From contig NZ_JACIVB010000063.1 of NCBI RefSeq assembly GCF_014145455.1, forward strand, positions 62,001 to 126,000: DNA of 64,000 bases, written 5' to 3'. This document shows, piece by piece, positions 56,680-64,000 of the stretch. Both the position numbers and the translations under genes were made by a program. The notes beneath the pieces were generated by a model, which worked only from the letters and a program-made list of their open reading frames with translations, ran no database searches and had not been told where the DNA came from. Within the stretch, counting starts at the first letter, position 1. Each line of letters opens with the position of its first letter. The stretch comes from Limosilactobacillus rudii. GTDB taxonomy: Bacteria > Bacillota > Bacilli > Lactobacillales > Lactobacillaceae.

Positions 56680-57882
56680 CTATTTATTGGTTGCGGCAGT
56701 TAAAGCTTCACCAAGCCGCTTCAGTCCTACTTCGATTTGGTCTTCTTTCATATTTGAATAGTTCAACCGGAAAGCCCCTGGTTGTGGTTTACCAGCAAAG
56801 AATGGGTCCCCAGGAACAAATGCTACATTATGCTCAAGGCATTGTTTAAATAATTCAACCGTGTCATCTACTCCTGGTACTTCAACCCATAAGAACATTC
56901 CACCTTCAGGATCTGTATACTTAACACCTGCTGGGAAGTACTTTTCAATTCCTGTTAGCATTAAGTCTTTTCGCTTGCCGTACAAGTCACTGATTTCTTT
57001 AACATGGGCATCAAGATCATTATCTTCTAAGAACTGAGCTACTGCATATTGAGCTAGGTTGTCTGTATGAAGGTCTGCCGATTGCTTAAGAACGGTTAAT
57101 TTATTTACAACATTCTTATCAGCAACAACCCAGCCCAAACGAAAGCCCGGTGCCAAAGTCTTAGAAAATGTACTCATATAAAATACATGTCCGGACTTAT
57201 CAAATGACTTAACTGCCGGAACATGGTGACCTGCAAAACGAATTTCACCATAAGGATTATCTTCTAAGACATAAACGTCATACTTTTCAGCCAACTCTGC
57301 TAACTTCTTACGACGTTCAACCGTCATCGTCCGACCAGTTGGATTTTGAAAATTAGGGACAGTATATACTAATTTTGTATTTGGATTAGCCTCTAATGCT
57401 TTCTCTAAGGCATCCATCTTCATGCCTTCTTCGTCCATCTCTACCCCAACAAAGTTAGCACCATAAGACCGAAAAACATCCAAAGCACAAAGATATGTTG
57501 GTTGTTCAACTAAAACCGTATCTCCCGGATCAACAAATGCCTTGCCCACCAAATCCAATACTTGTTCGGAGCCGGTAGTAACTAAGACATTATCTAATTC
57601 TGAATCAACGTCTTCTTTTTCCTTAACATGCTGCTGAATAGCCTTACGCAATGCTGTTACCCCTTTGGCAGCTCCGTATTGCATTGCTTCTTGACCATGC
57701 TCAGCGAAGACCTTATCAACTGCTGCTTTCATTTCTTTCACAGGAAACAGTTCGGGTGCCGGCAATCCACCAGCAAACGAAATAATCTTAGGATCCGCCG
57801 CTGCTTGTAAAATTGCGCCAACCGCATCCGTACCATCTGCTGGAACACGCTTTGAATATTTAAATTGTGTCATTGTCGTCAC
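56680..57882 (-). CDS. PLP-dependent aminotransferase (2-aminoadipate/aromatic type)
   Basis: A 400-residue fold-type I aminotransferase. Its motifs are ISFAGGLPAPELFP near the start, QYGAAKGVTALR, VPNFQNPTGRTM (about 172), LEDNPYGEIRF (about 205) and the PLP lysine in YMSTFSKTLAPGFRLGW (about 235). The closest characterised relatives include LysN-type 2-aminoadipate and aromatic aminotransferases, which act on branched, aromatic or methionine keto acids in lactic acid bacteria; the substrate here is uncertain. It is a lone transcription unit within the split ribosomal cluster. Confidence 0.85.
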   Translation of the reverse strand: MTTMTQFKYSKRVPADGTDAVGAILQAAADPKIISFAGGLPAPELFPVKEMKAAVDKVFAEHGQEAMQYGAAKGVTALRKAIQQHVKEKEDVDSELDNVLVTTGSEQVLDLVGKAFVDPGDTVLVEQPTYLCALDVFRSYGANFVGVEMDEEGMKMDALEKALEANPNTKLVYTVPNFQNPTGRTMTVERRKKLAELAEKYDVYVLEDNPYGEIRFAGHHVPAVKSFDKSGHVFYMSTFSKTLAPGFRLGWVVADKNVVNKLTVLKQSADLHTDNLAQYAVAQFLEDNDLDAHVKEISDLYGKRKDLMLTGIEKYFPAGVKYTDPEGGMFLWVEVPGVDDTVELFKQCLEHNVAFVPGDPFFAGKPQPGAFRLNYSNMKEDQIEVGLKRLGEALTAATNK

Positions 57883-58020
57883 TCCTTAATTAATTTATAA
57901 TGATAATCTTTAATTGTTTTTTAATCTATTTATCATTGATTAATAATATAGCACAACAATGTCTTCTTGTGAAGTAATCAATTTAAAATTAATAAACAAC
58001 CTTATTATTAGGCCTGCTAT

Positions 58021-60129
58021 TTAGAAAGCACCGCCACCAGAGTCGCCACCTGCACCGCCAGAAGAGCCCCAGCCTCCTGATGAATTATCAAATGAACTTT
58101 CGGAACCATCATTGCCTACCTTGGCCTCGCTATTACTAATTATTCTGTTAGCAAACTGCTGAACTTCCCATTCATTTGCAGAAAAGCCTTGCAACTGTTG
58201 GTCAAGATTTTTAGCCACTAACTTTGCGCCAAATTGTTTCTCTAATCCCCTTATAAATTCACTTGTCTCACCGACTGCTGTTGCATAAACATAGTATTCT
58301 CCCCATAGTGCTTGATCTGGGAGCTGCTTTTTATTAAATCGACCAATATCGTGGATCATTTGCTTAAATTGCAGTACTTCGGTCAAATCTTGATACTGCT
58401 TTTTACTATAAGATACATAGTGGTAATCAACTAATGCGTTCAATCCCTGTAACCCCAAGCCACATATCAAAACACCAACAATTATTGGTTGAGAAATAGT
58501 CTTAAAACCAAGTCCAAAAATACTACTAATATTATGATCAAAACTAGCGGCAATATATAAAAGAATACAAACAATCAGCCCAAGGACGTAGCTATATAAA
58601 CAATAACTTATTTTAAAATCGTATTTTCTAAAAAGTAGCTGCTTGATCTTTTCAAACGGTTGCCAAACACTTAACCCAACCCCAATTATCATTATTTCAC
58701 TTATTCGAACTAGGGCACCGATAAGTAGGCCAATGCTAAAGCCATTAGTAACTAGCCGTGAACATAAGAAAGCAATGAACGCTACTCCTAAAAAATAAAT
58801 GCACGAGAACTTATCAAAACTGGCCTTCGCCGGATTAACTTTGCCACCTAAGCTACTCCATTTTTCCTTGGTACTAAGCCAATGATTATAAAGGGTATTA
58901 TCATTATCATTTCTAACCTGTTTTAATGATACTTGGTTATTCTCGTCGCCATAATTATGCGTTAAAAAGTAGATAAATTTTGAATCTTCGGCAGTTCCTT
59001 TTTCCCATTTTATTTGCTCTCCCTCGACTTTAATATTTCCCGCTAATTGAAGCGCAGCTAATTCAGTCGCTAGGGGAATCATCCCCGTATCCTCTCTTAA
59101 GCTCGCTTGGTAAATTGAAGCAGCCTGTACTGGTGGTAAGGAAGGAAGGGCAAAACGATGAAGATGTTCACTAATATGATCCCGCTTAATTAAGTTCTGG
59201 CGATTATAAATTAGCCAATAAAGTCCATAAATACCAAATGGGATCATTAAACTAACCGCTACGATTAGATAATTTATTGGATGCCGTTCAATAAAGAATT
59301 GTTCAACACCCCCAATTCTTCGCTCCTTCTTTTGGGCAATTGCAACCCGTTCACTAGCATGTAAGGGTGCCTTATCAATCGCCTCTTTAGGAAAAAGCAG
59401 GTGAATTTCAAGGTATTGGTTAACATCTGCCGCCGTCAAACTTATTGTGGCGGTGTGCCTATTCCATACCTTATGTTCGTACTTTGCACCGTGAACCCAC
59501 AAGGATTGCTGCCCTCTTGCCGCTGGCATTACTATTGTTATCCTAACTTGTTGTAATTCTCGTTGCCAACTACGTCCAATGATTTTCCAATTAATTTCAC
59601 CTGTATCAAGATACCGCTTAGCAACTGCACTTAAATGGTAATGATAAGTAATAACCTGCTTATTCTCACTAGGCACAGAACTAACTATTCGATAATCGCC
59701 CTTCGCTTTTTCGCCATCAGCATCAGTATTTGGCTGATAAAAGGCAGCATTAAACTTTAAATGATCATTCAATGATAAAATTTGATCACTCTGCCCAATA
59801 TTAGCTGCCTGGGTAAAATATAGGTCGGGACTTTCAAGTAGCTGATGGATTGGAAGGTTATCCTTAGCTACTTGAATCTGGCTAATTTTTCCTAATCCTT
59901 TGGTATCTTGGACGATAAAAACGCCATGATATTTTCCCTTAAATTGATAATGAACTTGTTGGGTAACATCTGCACTCCCATTACGGTTAATCTTTACATA
60001 AATATCATTCTGTTTAATTTGGTAATCTCGATTGTCACTTGCTGCTACCTTTTTTAATGAACTAATTCCAAATAAAACTGTCAATACTATCAATATAATC
60101 ATTGATTGCTTGTTTTTCGTTAGTTGCAT
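58021..60129 (-). CDS. DUF2207 predicted membrane protein
   Basis: A 702-residue protein. A signal-type hydrophobic segment (about 10-28) is followed by an extracytoplasmic DUF2207 domain (about 30-270) with YQIKQNDIYVKINRNGSADV, a membrane segment (about 285-308), a cytoplasmic region, two pairs of membrane helices (about 440-560), and a Gly/Ser-rich tail (SGGWGSSGGAGGDSGGGAF) typical of the family. GGGGAG precedes the ATG at 60129. The rplA terminator ends only about 15 bases before its start, so expression must rely on read-through or on a promoter within rplA. Function unknown. Confidence 0.82.
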   Translation of the reverse strand: MQLTKNKQSMIILIVLTVLFGISSLKKVAASDNRDYQIKQNDIYVKINRNGSADVTQQVHYQFKGKYHGVFIVQDTKGLGKISQIQVAKDNLPIHQLLESPDLYFTQAANIGQSDQILSLNDHLKFNAAFYQPNTDADGEKAKGDYRIVSSVPSENKQVITYHYHLSAVAKRYLDTGEINWKIIGRSWQRELQQVRITIVMPAARGQQSLWVHGAKYEHKVWNRHTATISLTAADVNQYLEIHLLFPKEAIDKAPLHASERVAIAQKKERRIGGVEQFFIERHPINYLIVAVSLMIPFGIYGLYWLIYNRQNLIKRDHISEHLHRFALPSLPPVQAASIYQASLREDTGMIPLATELAALQLAGNIKVEGEQIKWEKGTAEDSKFIYFLTHNYGDENNQVSLKQVRNDNDNTLYNHWLSTKEKWSSLGGKVNPAKASFDKFSCIYFLGVAFIAFLCSRLVTNGFSIGLLIGALVRISEIMIIGVGLSVWQPFEKIKQLLFRKYDFKISYCLYSYVLGLIVCILLYIAASFDHNISSIFGLGFKTISQPIIVGVLICGLGLQGLNALVDYHYVSYSKKQYQDLTEVLQFKQMIHDIGRFNKKQLPDQALWGEYYVYATAVGETSEFIRGLEKQFGAKLVAKNLDQQLQGFSANEWEVQQFANRIISNSEAKVGNDGSESSFDNSSGGWGSSGGAGGDSGGGAF

Positions 60130-60144
60130 TATTTTTCTCCCCAT

Positions 60145-60187
60145 AAAAAAAGACCTCGTGAAAAAATATTTCCCCGAAGTCTTTTTT
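60145..60187 (-). terminator. Terminator after rplA
   Basis: On the minus strand AAAAGACTTCG and CGAGGTCTTTT pair with one wobble, followed by TTTTTTTAT. It is 16 bases upstream of the DUF2207 start codon. Confidence 0.85.
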
Positions 60188-60204
60188 GATTTAATTAACT
60201 TAAA

Positions 60205-60897
60205 TTAAAATGTAGTTAAATCAAGTGTAACGCTTGGACCGAATGTTGATGCGATTGAAGCGTGCTTGATGTATGTTCCACGTACTGAAGCCGGACGAGC
60301 CTTAGCTACAATATCTTCTAAAGTAGCTAAGTTTTCAACTAACTTGTCAGTATCGAATGAAACTTTACCGAATGGAACAGCAACGTTACCATCACGGTCA
60401 GTCCGGTAAGTTACTTGACCAGCCTTAGCGTCAGAAACAGCCTTAGCAACATCCATTGTAACTGTACCAGTCTTTGGGTTTGGCATTAAGCCCTTAGGTC
60501 CAAGAACCCGACCTAAACGACCAACCTTAGGCATCATGTTTGGTGTTGCAATAGCAACATCAAAGTCGAGCCAACCGTCTTGAATCTTTTCTACTAAGTC
60601 GTCAGAACCAACAAAGTCAGCACCGGCATCTTGAGCAGCCTTGGCGTTTTCACCTTCAGCAAATACAATAACAGTTTGATCCTTACCAGTACCGTTTGGT
60701 AAAACAACGGCACCACGTAATTGTTGGTCAGCTTGCTTAGTGTCAACGTTTAAGTTAAATGCTACTTCAACAGTTGAGTCAAAGTTAGCAAAGTCAATAT
60801 CTTTTACTAATTGAACCGCGTCTTTAACAGCGTATTCTTTTTTGCTGTCAACTTTCTTGAGCGCGTCTTGGTACTTCTTACCACGTTTTTTAGCCAT
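60205..60897 (-). CDS. rplA: 50S ribosomal protein L1
   Basis: L1 forms the L1 stalk that gates tRNA exit and represses synthesis by binding its mRNA. The 230-residue protein has [23 protein letters not shown] in part, [31 protein letters not shown] (signature, about 128-144) and [24 protein letters not shown] precedes the ATG at 60897. It lies 93 bases after rplK. Confidence 0.97.
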   Translation of the reverse strand: MAKKRGKKYQDALKKVDSKKEYAVKDAVQLVKDIDFANFDSTVEVAFNLNVDTKQADQQLRGAVVLPNGTGKDQTVIVFAEGENAKAAQDAGADFVGSDDLVEKIQDGWLDFDVAIATPNMMPKVGRLGRVLGPKGLMPNPKTGTVTMDVAKAVSDAKAGQVTYRTDRDGNVAVPFGKVSFDTDKLVENLATLEDIVAKARPASVRGTYIKHASIASTFGPSVTLDLTTF

Positions 60898-60920
60898 CTT
60901 GTGTTTTCCTCCTTGCAAAT

Positions 60921-60948
60921 GTGGTCTAGCGGAGTTAATACCTCCCAC
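60921..60948 (-). promoter_or_regulatory. L1-type binding motif in the rplA leader
   Basis: On the minus strand GTGGGAGG and CTCCGCTAGACCAC form GTGG/CCAC and GAG/CTC helices flanking an asymmetric bulge (GCTAGA), the layout of the L1 mRNA target. A separate hairpin GGATGCA/TGCATCC (60950-60975) lies just upstream. Confidence 0.55.
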
Positions 60949-60989
60949 GGGGATGCAACACTTTCATGATGCATCCGGACTGCTAGCAA

Positions 60990-61415
60990 TTAGCCTTCAA
61001 CAGTGAAGCCCATGCTACGAGCAGTACCTTCAATCATGCGCATAGCTGCTTCTACGTCAGCTGCGTTTAGATCTTGCATCTTAGTTTCAGCGATTTCCTT
61101 AACTTGATCCTTGGTTACTGAAGCAACCTTGTTTGTGTTAGGTTCACCGGAACCATGTTCAACACCAGCGGCCTTCTTTAGTAAGACAGCAGCAGGTGGC
61201 GTCTTAGTAATGAAGTCGAATGAACGGTCCTCATATACGGTAATAACAACTGGAATCAACATACCTTTTTGGTCTGCTGTCCGCGCGTTAAATTCCTTAG
61301 TGAAGCCCATAATGTTAATACCTGCTTGTCCAAGTGCAGGACCTACTGGTGGAGCTGGTGTAGCTGCACCGGCAGGAATTTGCAACTTGACAACGTTAGC
61401 TACTTTCTTTGCCAC
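60990..61415 (-). CDS. rplK: 50S ribosomal protein L11
   Basis: L11 is part of the GTPase-associated centre. The 141-residue protein has [22 protein letters not shown] in part ([16 protein letters not shown], about 22-37), [14 protein letters not shown] and the C-terminal signature [18 protein letters not shown]. The start codon is GTG (61413-61415), preceded by AGGAGG at eight bases. It has its own promoter and leader, separate from nusG. Confidence 0.97.
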   Translation of the reverse strand: MAKKVANVVKLQIPAGAATPAPPVGPALGQAGINIMGFTKEFNARTADQKGMLIPVVITVYEDRSFDFITKTPPAAVLLKKAAGVEHGSGEPNTNKVASVTKDQVKEIAETKMQDLNAADVEAAMRMIEGTARSMGFTVEG

Positions 61416-61441
61416 GAGACAAAACCTCCTTAGTCCGTGTT

Positions 61442-61478
61442 GTGGTCATGATGAGGCAGTAATTTTTACCTCTCCCAC
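61442..61478 (-). promoter_or_regulatory. L1-type binding motif in the rplK leader
   Basis: On the minus strand GTGGGAGAGG and CCTCATCATGACCAC form two helices around an ATGA-containing bulge, the hallmark of L1 repressor sites. It lies 27 bases before the rplK start and resembles the motif before rplA. Confidence 0.7.
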
Positions 61479-61502
61479 AGTATGTTAATAGCATACTATA
61501 GG

Positions 61503-61531
61503 AACATACCATATTTTTCAATTTTTTTCAA
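61503..61531 (-). promoter_or_regulatory. Promoter of rplKA
   Basis: Minus-strand -35 TTGAAA (61526-61531) and -10 TATGTT (61503-61508), 17 bases apart, just upstream of the L1-type leader. Confidence 0.6.
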
Positions 61532-61548
61532 TATTTTTTATAATTCAA

Positions 61549-62091
61549 TTAAAATGTATCGATTTGGTCAAAGCCCAGCTCAGCCGCTGTCTCTCGTCCA
61601 AACATTTTAACCGTTGCTTTAATTTTTTGCTTTTCATGATCAACTTCAGTAACTTTGGCGGTCATGTTAGCAAAAGATCCGGCAATAACCTTAACTGTGT
61701 CGCCTTCCTTGACATCAATGTCACTAACAGTCGTTTCCGTATCCATTCGGTTCAAAATCCGATCAACTTCTTCTGGAAGCAATGGCGTTGGCTTTGATCC
61801 ACCACCGTGAGATCCTAAGAAACCAGTTACTCCAGGGGTGTTACGGGCAATATACCAGGCCTGATCAGTCATTACCATTTCAACTAAAACATATCCAGGG
61901 AAGGTCTTTTCAACGGTTTCCTTTGCTTGCCCATCCTTAACCTGACGGACTTCTTCTTCAGGAACGACTACCCGGAAGATATAGTCTTGCATTCCCATTG
62001 ATTGTGCCCGTGATTCTAGGTTGCTCTTTACCCGGTTTTCGTAACCAGAGTAAGTATGCAGCACATACCAACGTTTTTCATGTGATTCCAC
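61549..62091 (-). CDS. nusG: Transcription termination/antitermination factor NusG
   Basis: NusG binds RNA polymerase and links it to pausing, termination and translation. The 180-residue protein has KRWYVLHTYSGYENRV at the start (NGN domain), FPGYVLVEM, VTGFLGSHGGGSKPTPL and a C-terminal KOW motif (VKEGDTVKVIAGSFANMTAKV in part, EGDTVKVIAGSFAN, about 125-138). The GTG start at 62091 follows AGGAGG seven bases upstream. It lies after secE and a hairpin terminator. Confidence 0.96.
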   Translation of the reverse strand: MESHEKRWYVLHTYSGYENRVKSNLESRAQSMGMQDYIFRVVVPEEEVRQVKDGQAKETVEKTFPGYVLVEMVMTDQAWYIARNTPGVTGFLGSHGGGSKPTPLLPEEVDRILNRMDTETTVSDIDVKEGDTVKVIAGSFANMTAKVTEVDHEKQKIKATVKMFGRETAAELGFDQIDTF

Positions 62092-62141
62092 GATGAATCC
62101 TCCTATCATAAATTTAAATTGATTATTTTAGCAAAATAAAA

Positions 62142-62163
62142 AACCTCGTATAGCTACGAAGTT
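62142..62163 (-). terminator. Hairpin terminator between secE and nusG
   Basis: On the minus strand AACTTCGT and ACGAGGTT pair (one wobble) around AGCTAT, followed by TTTTATTTT. Only about 40 bases remain to the nusG start, so it is likely a partial stop. Confidence 0.65.
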
Positions 62164-62209
62164 CCCTAAAATTTAGTATAGCAAACTAATTTCTATTTGA
62201 CTACTAATG

Positions 62210-62386
62210 TTAAACAAAGAGTTTCATCATTAACTGAATTAACCAATCAAACAGAGCAAAGAATAGTACGAAAAACAGCGTCAATGTTACAACAATAGTC
62301 GTATCACGGCGATTTTCTTTGGCTGTTGGCCATACAACTAGCTTCATTTCGTGGTTAACACTCTTAATAAATCGAATTAAGTGCAT
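62210..62386 (-). CDS. secE: Preprotein translocase subunit SecE
   Basis: SecE clamps the SecY channel. The short 58-residue Gram-positive form has one membrane segment (about 31-50) after an amphipathic helix with the conserved VVWPTAKENRRDT. GGAGG lies before the ATG at 62386. It follows rpmG directly. Confidence 0.95.
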   Translation of the reverse strand: MHLIRFIKSVNHEMKLVVWPTAKENRRDTTIVVTLTLFFVLFFALFDWLIQLMMKLFV

Positions 62387-62397
62387 AATATCCTCCA

Positions 62398-62547
62398 CTA
62401 TCTGCTCTCGCGGTGGATCGTATATTCACCACAATGCTTGCAGAACTTGCGTAATTCTAATCGTTCTTGTCGTTGAGGGTTGGCAGTGATCGTATAATTA
62501 CGAGCGCCACACTTTGTACATTCCAATGCTACTTTTTTCTGGGACAT
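62398..62547 (-). CDS. rpmG: 50S ribosomal protein L33
   Basis: A 49-residue zinc-ribbon ribosomal protein. It has CTKCGARNY (residues 10-13 CxxC) and [10 protein letters not shown] (36-39 CxxC), with the conserved [21 protein letters not shown] between (in parts). It is the cysteine-containing zinc-binding form. GGAGGTGA precedes the ATG. It opens the rpmG-secE-nusG run; its stop is 11 bases before the secE start. Confidence 0.95.
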   Translation of the reverse strand: MSQKKVALECTKCGARNYTITANPQRQERLELRKFCKHCGEYTIHRESR

Positions 62548-62633
62548 ACGCGTCACCTCCACACAGTACCTAGGTTAGCACGAATTAAGGTTTAAAAGCA
62601 ACTAGGGGCATCTAATTTATTAAAATGCTCAGC

Positions 62634-64000
62634 CTAGTAATTAACATCACGTAAGAAACGAATTATTTGCTCATGTTTTATCCCCGTCATCGTCAGTGAT
62701 CGAATTGGAATATTATTGAAAATTGCAGCTCCATCTGGTGTCGCTAATGATTGCTTAATCGTATCCAGCATTTTGGCGTTCTTTAGTGCATCCATAACTT
62801 TTGCCGACTTCATTGCCATTAGCTCTCCAACATAAGTATCACCAGTAATATGACCAACAGGATCAATACCAATCGTCAATTCAAAATCAGCAATTAATGA
62901 TAATTCTCGAGAAGAATGCCCCACTGCAATTTGATATTTACCATTATCAGCTTCCCATCGCTTTTCAGTCGCATTATACCAGCTAAATGCCCGCCGCGGG
63001 AGTTCGAATGTTACTGCTTTTTCTTCCCCTGGCTGTAATTCAACTTTAATAAAGTCAACAAGCGTCCAGACCGGCACCTCTACTCGGCTAGCCCGATTGC
63101 CCAGATATAGCTGTGGAACATCCTTTCCGGTTCGGTCACCAGTATTTTGAATTTCAAAAGTAACATGGACACTATTGGAATCTTCTTTAAGCTTTAAATT
63201 ATGATATTCAAAATCCGTATAGCTAAGTCCATGACCAAAAGGAAAACGAACAGGAATGTTATGTAAATCATAGTAACGGTAACCAACAAAAATACCTTCA
63301 TAGTAATTTTCATTATCATGGTTTGCATCAAAGGTTCCATAAGTTGGGTTATCTTCTAGCCGTAATGGAAAACTTTCTGCCAGCTTACCCGACGGATTAA
63401 CCTTCCCCATCAAAATATCCCAAGTAGCTTCACCTACCGCCTCACCTGCAAGGTAGGTTTCGACAATTGCTGGAACTTGGTCGGCCCATGGCATAGCAAC
63501 AGCCGAACCATTCTCAAGGACAACAATGACATTGGGGTTAACCTTAAGGATTTCACTAAGTAATGCCGTCTGGTTAGCGGGAAGGTTAATTGTCTGCTTA
63601 TCAAACCCTTCAGTTTCCATCTCTGCCGGAAATCCAGCAAAGAAAACGACCACATCTTTGTTCTTCGCTAGCGTGATTGCTTGTTCATAATCTTCTTCCT
63701 TCCCGGCCAGTGAATAACCAGCCGCATAATCACTGCCTGTTGGCGATGCTTCAAGCGGGGTGACAACCTTATGTGCATTTACATGTGAACTACCACCACC
63801 CTCATAACGAGGCTTTTTAGCTAATTCACCAATAACTGCTATTGATTGAGTACCATTTAGTGGTAATAAATTCTCTGCATTTTTAAGCAAGACAATCCCA
63901 TCATCAGCCATTTGACGGGCAAATGCATGTTGTTCTGCCTTATCATATTTAACCCGTGGCTGATTTTGCCGACCGTATTTTTCTGCCATTTTCAATACCC
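62634..64000 (-). CDS. Glycoside hydrolase family 3 beta-glucosidase (partial, C-terminal part)
   Basis: The gene runs off the right edge; only the last ~455 residues are visible, and the N-terminal TIM barrel with the catalytic aspartate (SDW) is outside. The visible part begins before DDGIVLLKNAENLLPL, the start of the alpha/beta sandwich domain, followed by EGGGSSHVNAH, then a fibronectin III-like domain (KDVPQLYLGN, LQPGEEKAVTFEL). A downstream in-frame ATG exists but is internal. It probably hydrolyses beta-linked glucosides or related sugars; the exact substrate cannot be told. Confidence 0.88.
   Translation of the reverse strand, partial: VLKMAEKYGRQNQPRVKYDKAEQHAFARQMADDGIVLLKNAENLLPLNGTQSIAVIGELAKKPRYEGGGSSHVNAHKVVTPLEASPTGSDYAAGYSLAGKEEDYEQAITLAKNKDVVVFFAGFPAEMETEGFDKQTINLPANQTALLSEILKVNPNVIVVLENGSAVAMPWADQVPAIVETYLAGEAVGEATWDILMGKVNPSGKLAESFPLRLEDNPTYGTFDANHDNENYYEGIFVGYRYYDLHNIPVRFPFGHGLSYTDFEYHNLKLKEDSNSVHVTFEIQNTGDRTGKDVPQLYLGNRASRVEVPVWTLVDFIKVELQPGEEKAVTFELPRRAFSWYNATEKRWEADNGKYQIAVGHSSRELSLIADFELTIGIDPVGHITGDTYVGELMAMKSAKVMDALKNAKMLDTIKQSLATPDGAAIFNNIPIRSLTMTGIKHEQIIRFLRDVNY

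Overview
The window looks like a chromosomal core segment of a low-GC heterofermentative lactobacillus, most likely Limosilactobacillus reuteri or a close relative. This rests on recognised protein families and gene order, not on a search. The signs are typical Bacillota neighbourhoods (tadA-SRP RNA-dnaX-ebfC-recR-yaaL-tmk-darA-holB-yabA-rsmI; groESL-rex-ydiF; tsaD-rimI-tsaB; rpmG-secE-nusG-rplK-rplA), strong GGAGG ribosome-binding sites, a fused AdhE, T-box leaders and a CIRCE element. I see no rRNA, tRNA, CRISPR array, prophage or insertion sequence.

Layout. 1-6.6 kb: end of prfB (with its programmed frameshift), secA, hpf, the comFA-comFC competence pair and yigZ. 6.7-12.5 kb: a MarR-controlled MFS exporter, a KimA-type potassium transporter and an APC amino-acid permease. 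12.6-17.7 kb: groESL under CIRCE control, rex, and the ABC-F protein YdiF. 17.9-24.4 kb: two divergent amino-acid operons, each with its own T-box leader. One is mtnU-mtnE-panE (Met specifier), the other proB-proA-proC (Pro specifier). 24.4-28 kb: tsaD-rimI-tsaB, an intergenic double-hairpin element and galE. 28.1-32.9 kb: a compact polyphosphate operon whose first gene is a degenerate Ppx paralogue. 33.1-41 kb: an acyl-ACP thioesterase and the dnaX neighbourhood, including the c-di-AMP receptor DarA and the SRP RNA. 41.1-47.9 kb: nrdHEF under paired NrdR boxes and adhE under Rex-like and cre-like sites. 48-52.5 kb: a PadR/DUF1700/DUF4097 envelope cassette, mscL, and small or uncharacterised membrane proteins with structured flanking RNA. 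52.6-62.6 kb: the ribosomal/transcription cluster, in which rplJL and rplKA are separated by about 6.5 kb holding an envelope-polysaccharide locus (two microproteins, GT2 synthase, UDP-GlcNAc 2-epimerase), a PLP aminotransferase and a DUF2207 protein. The window ends inside a GH3 glycosidase gene.

No wholly new defence or mobile system is evident. The best leads are: (1) the synthase/epimerase locus with unannotated microORFs inside the ribosomal cluster; (2) the back-to-back Met and Pro T-boxes and the glutamine-transaminase/omega-amidase/ketoacid-reductase operon; (3) the catalytically degenerate Ppx-like protein leading the polyphosphate operon; (4) two separate L1-type leaders; (5) mutually exclusive hairpins after a 95-residue membrane protein.
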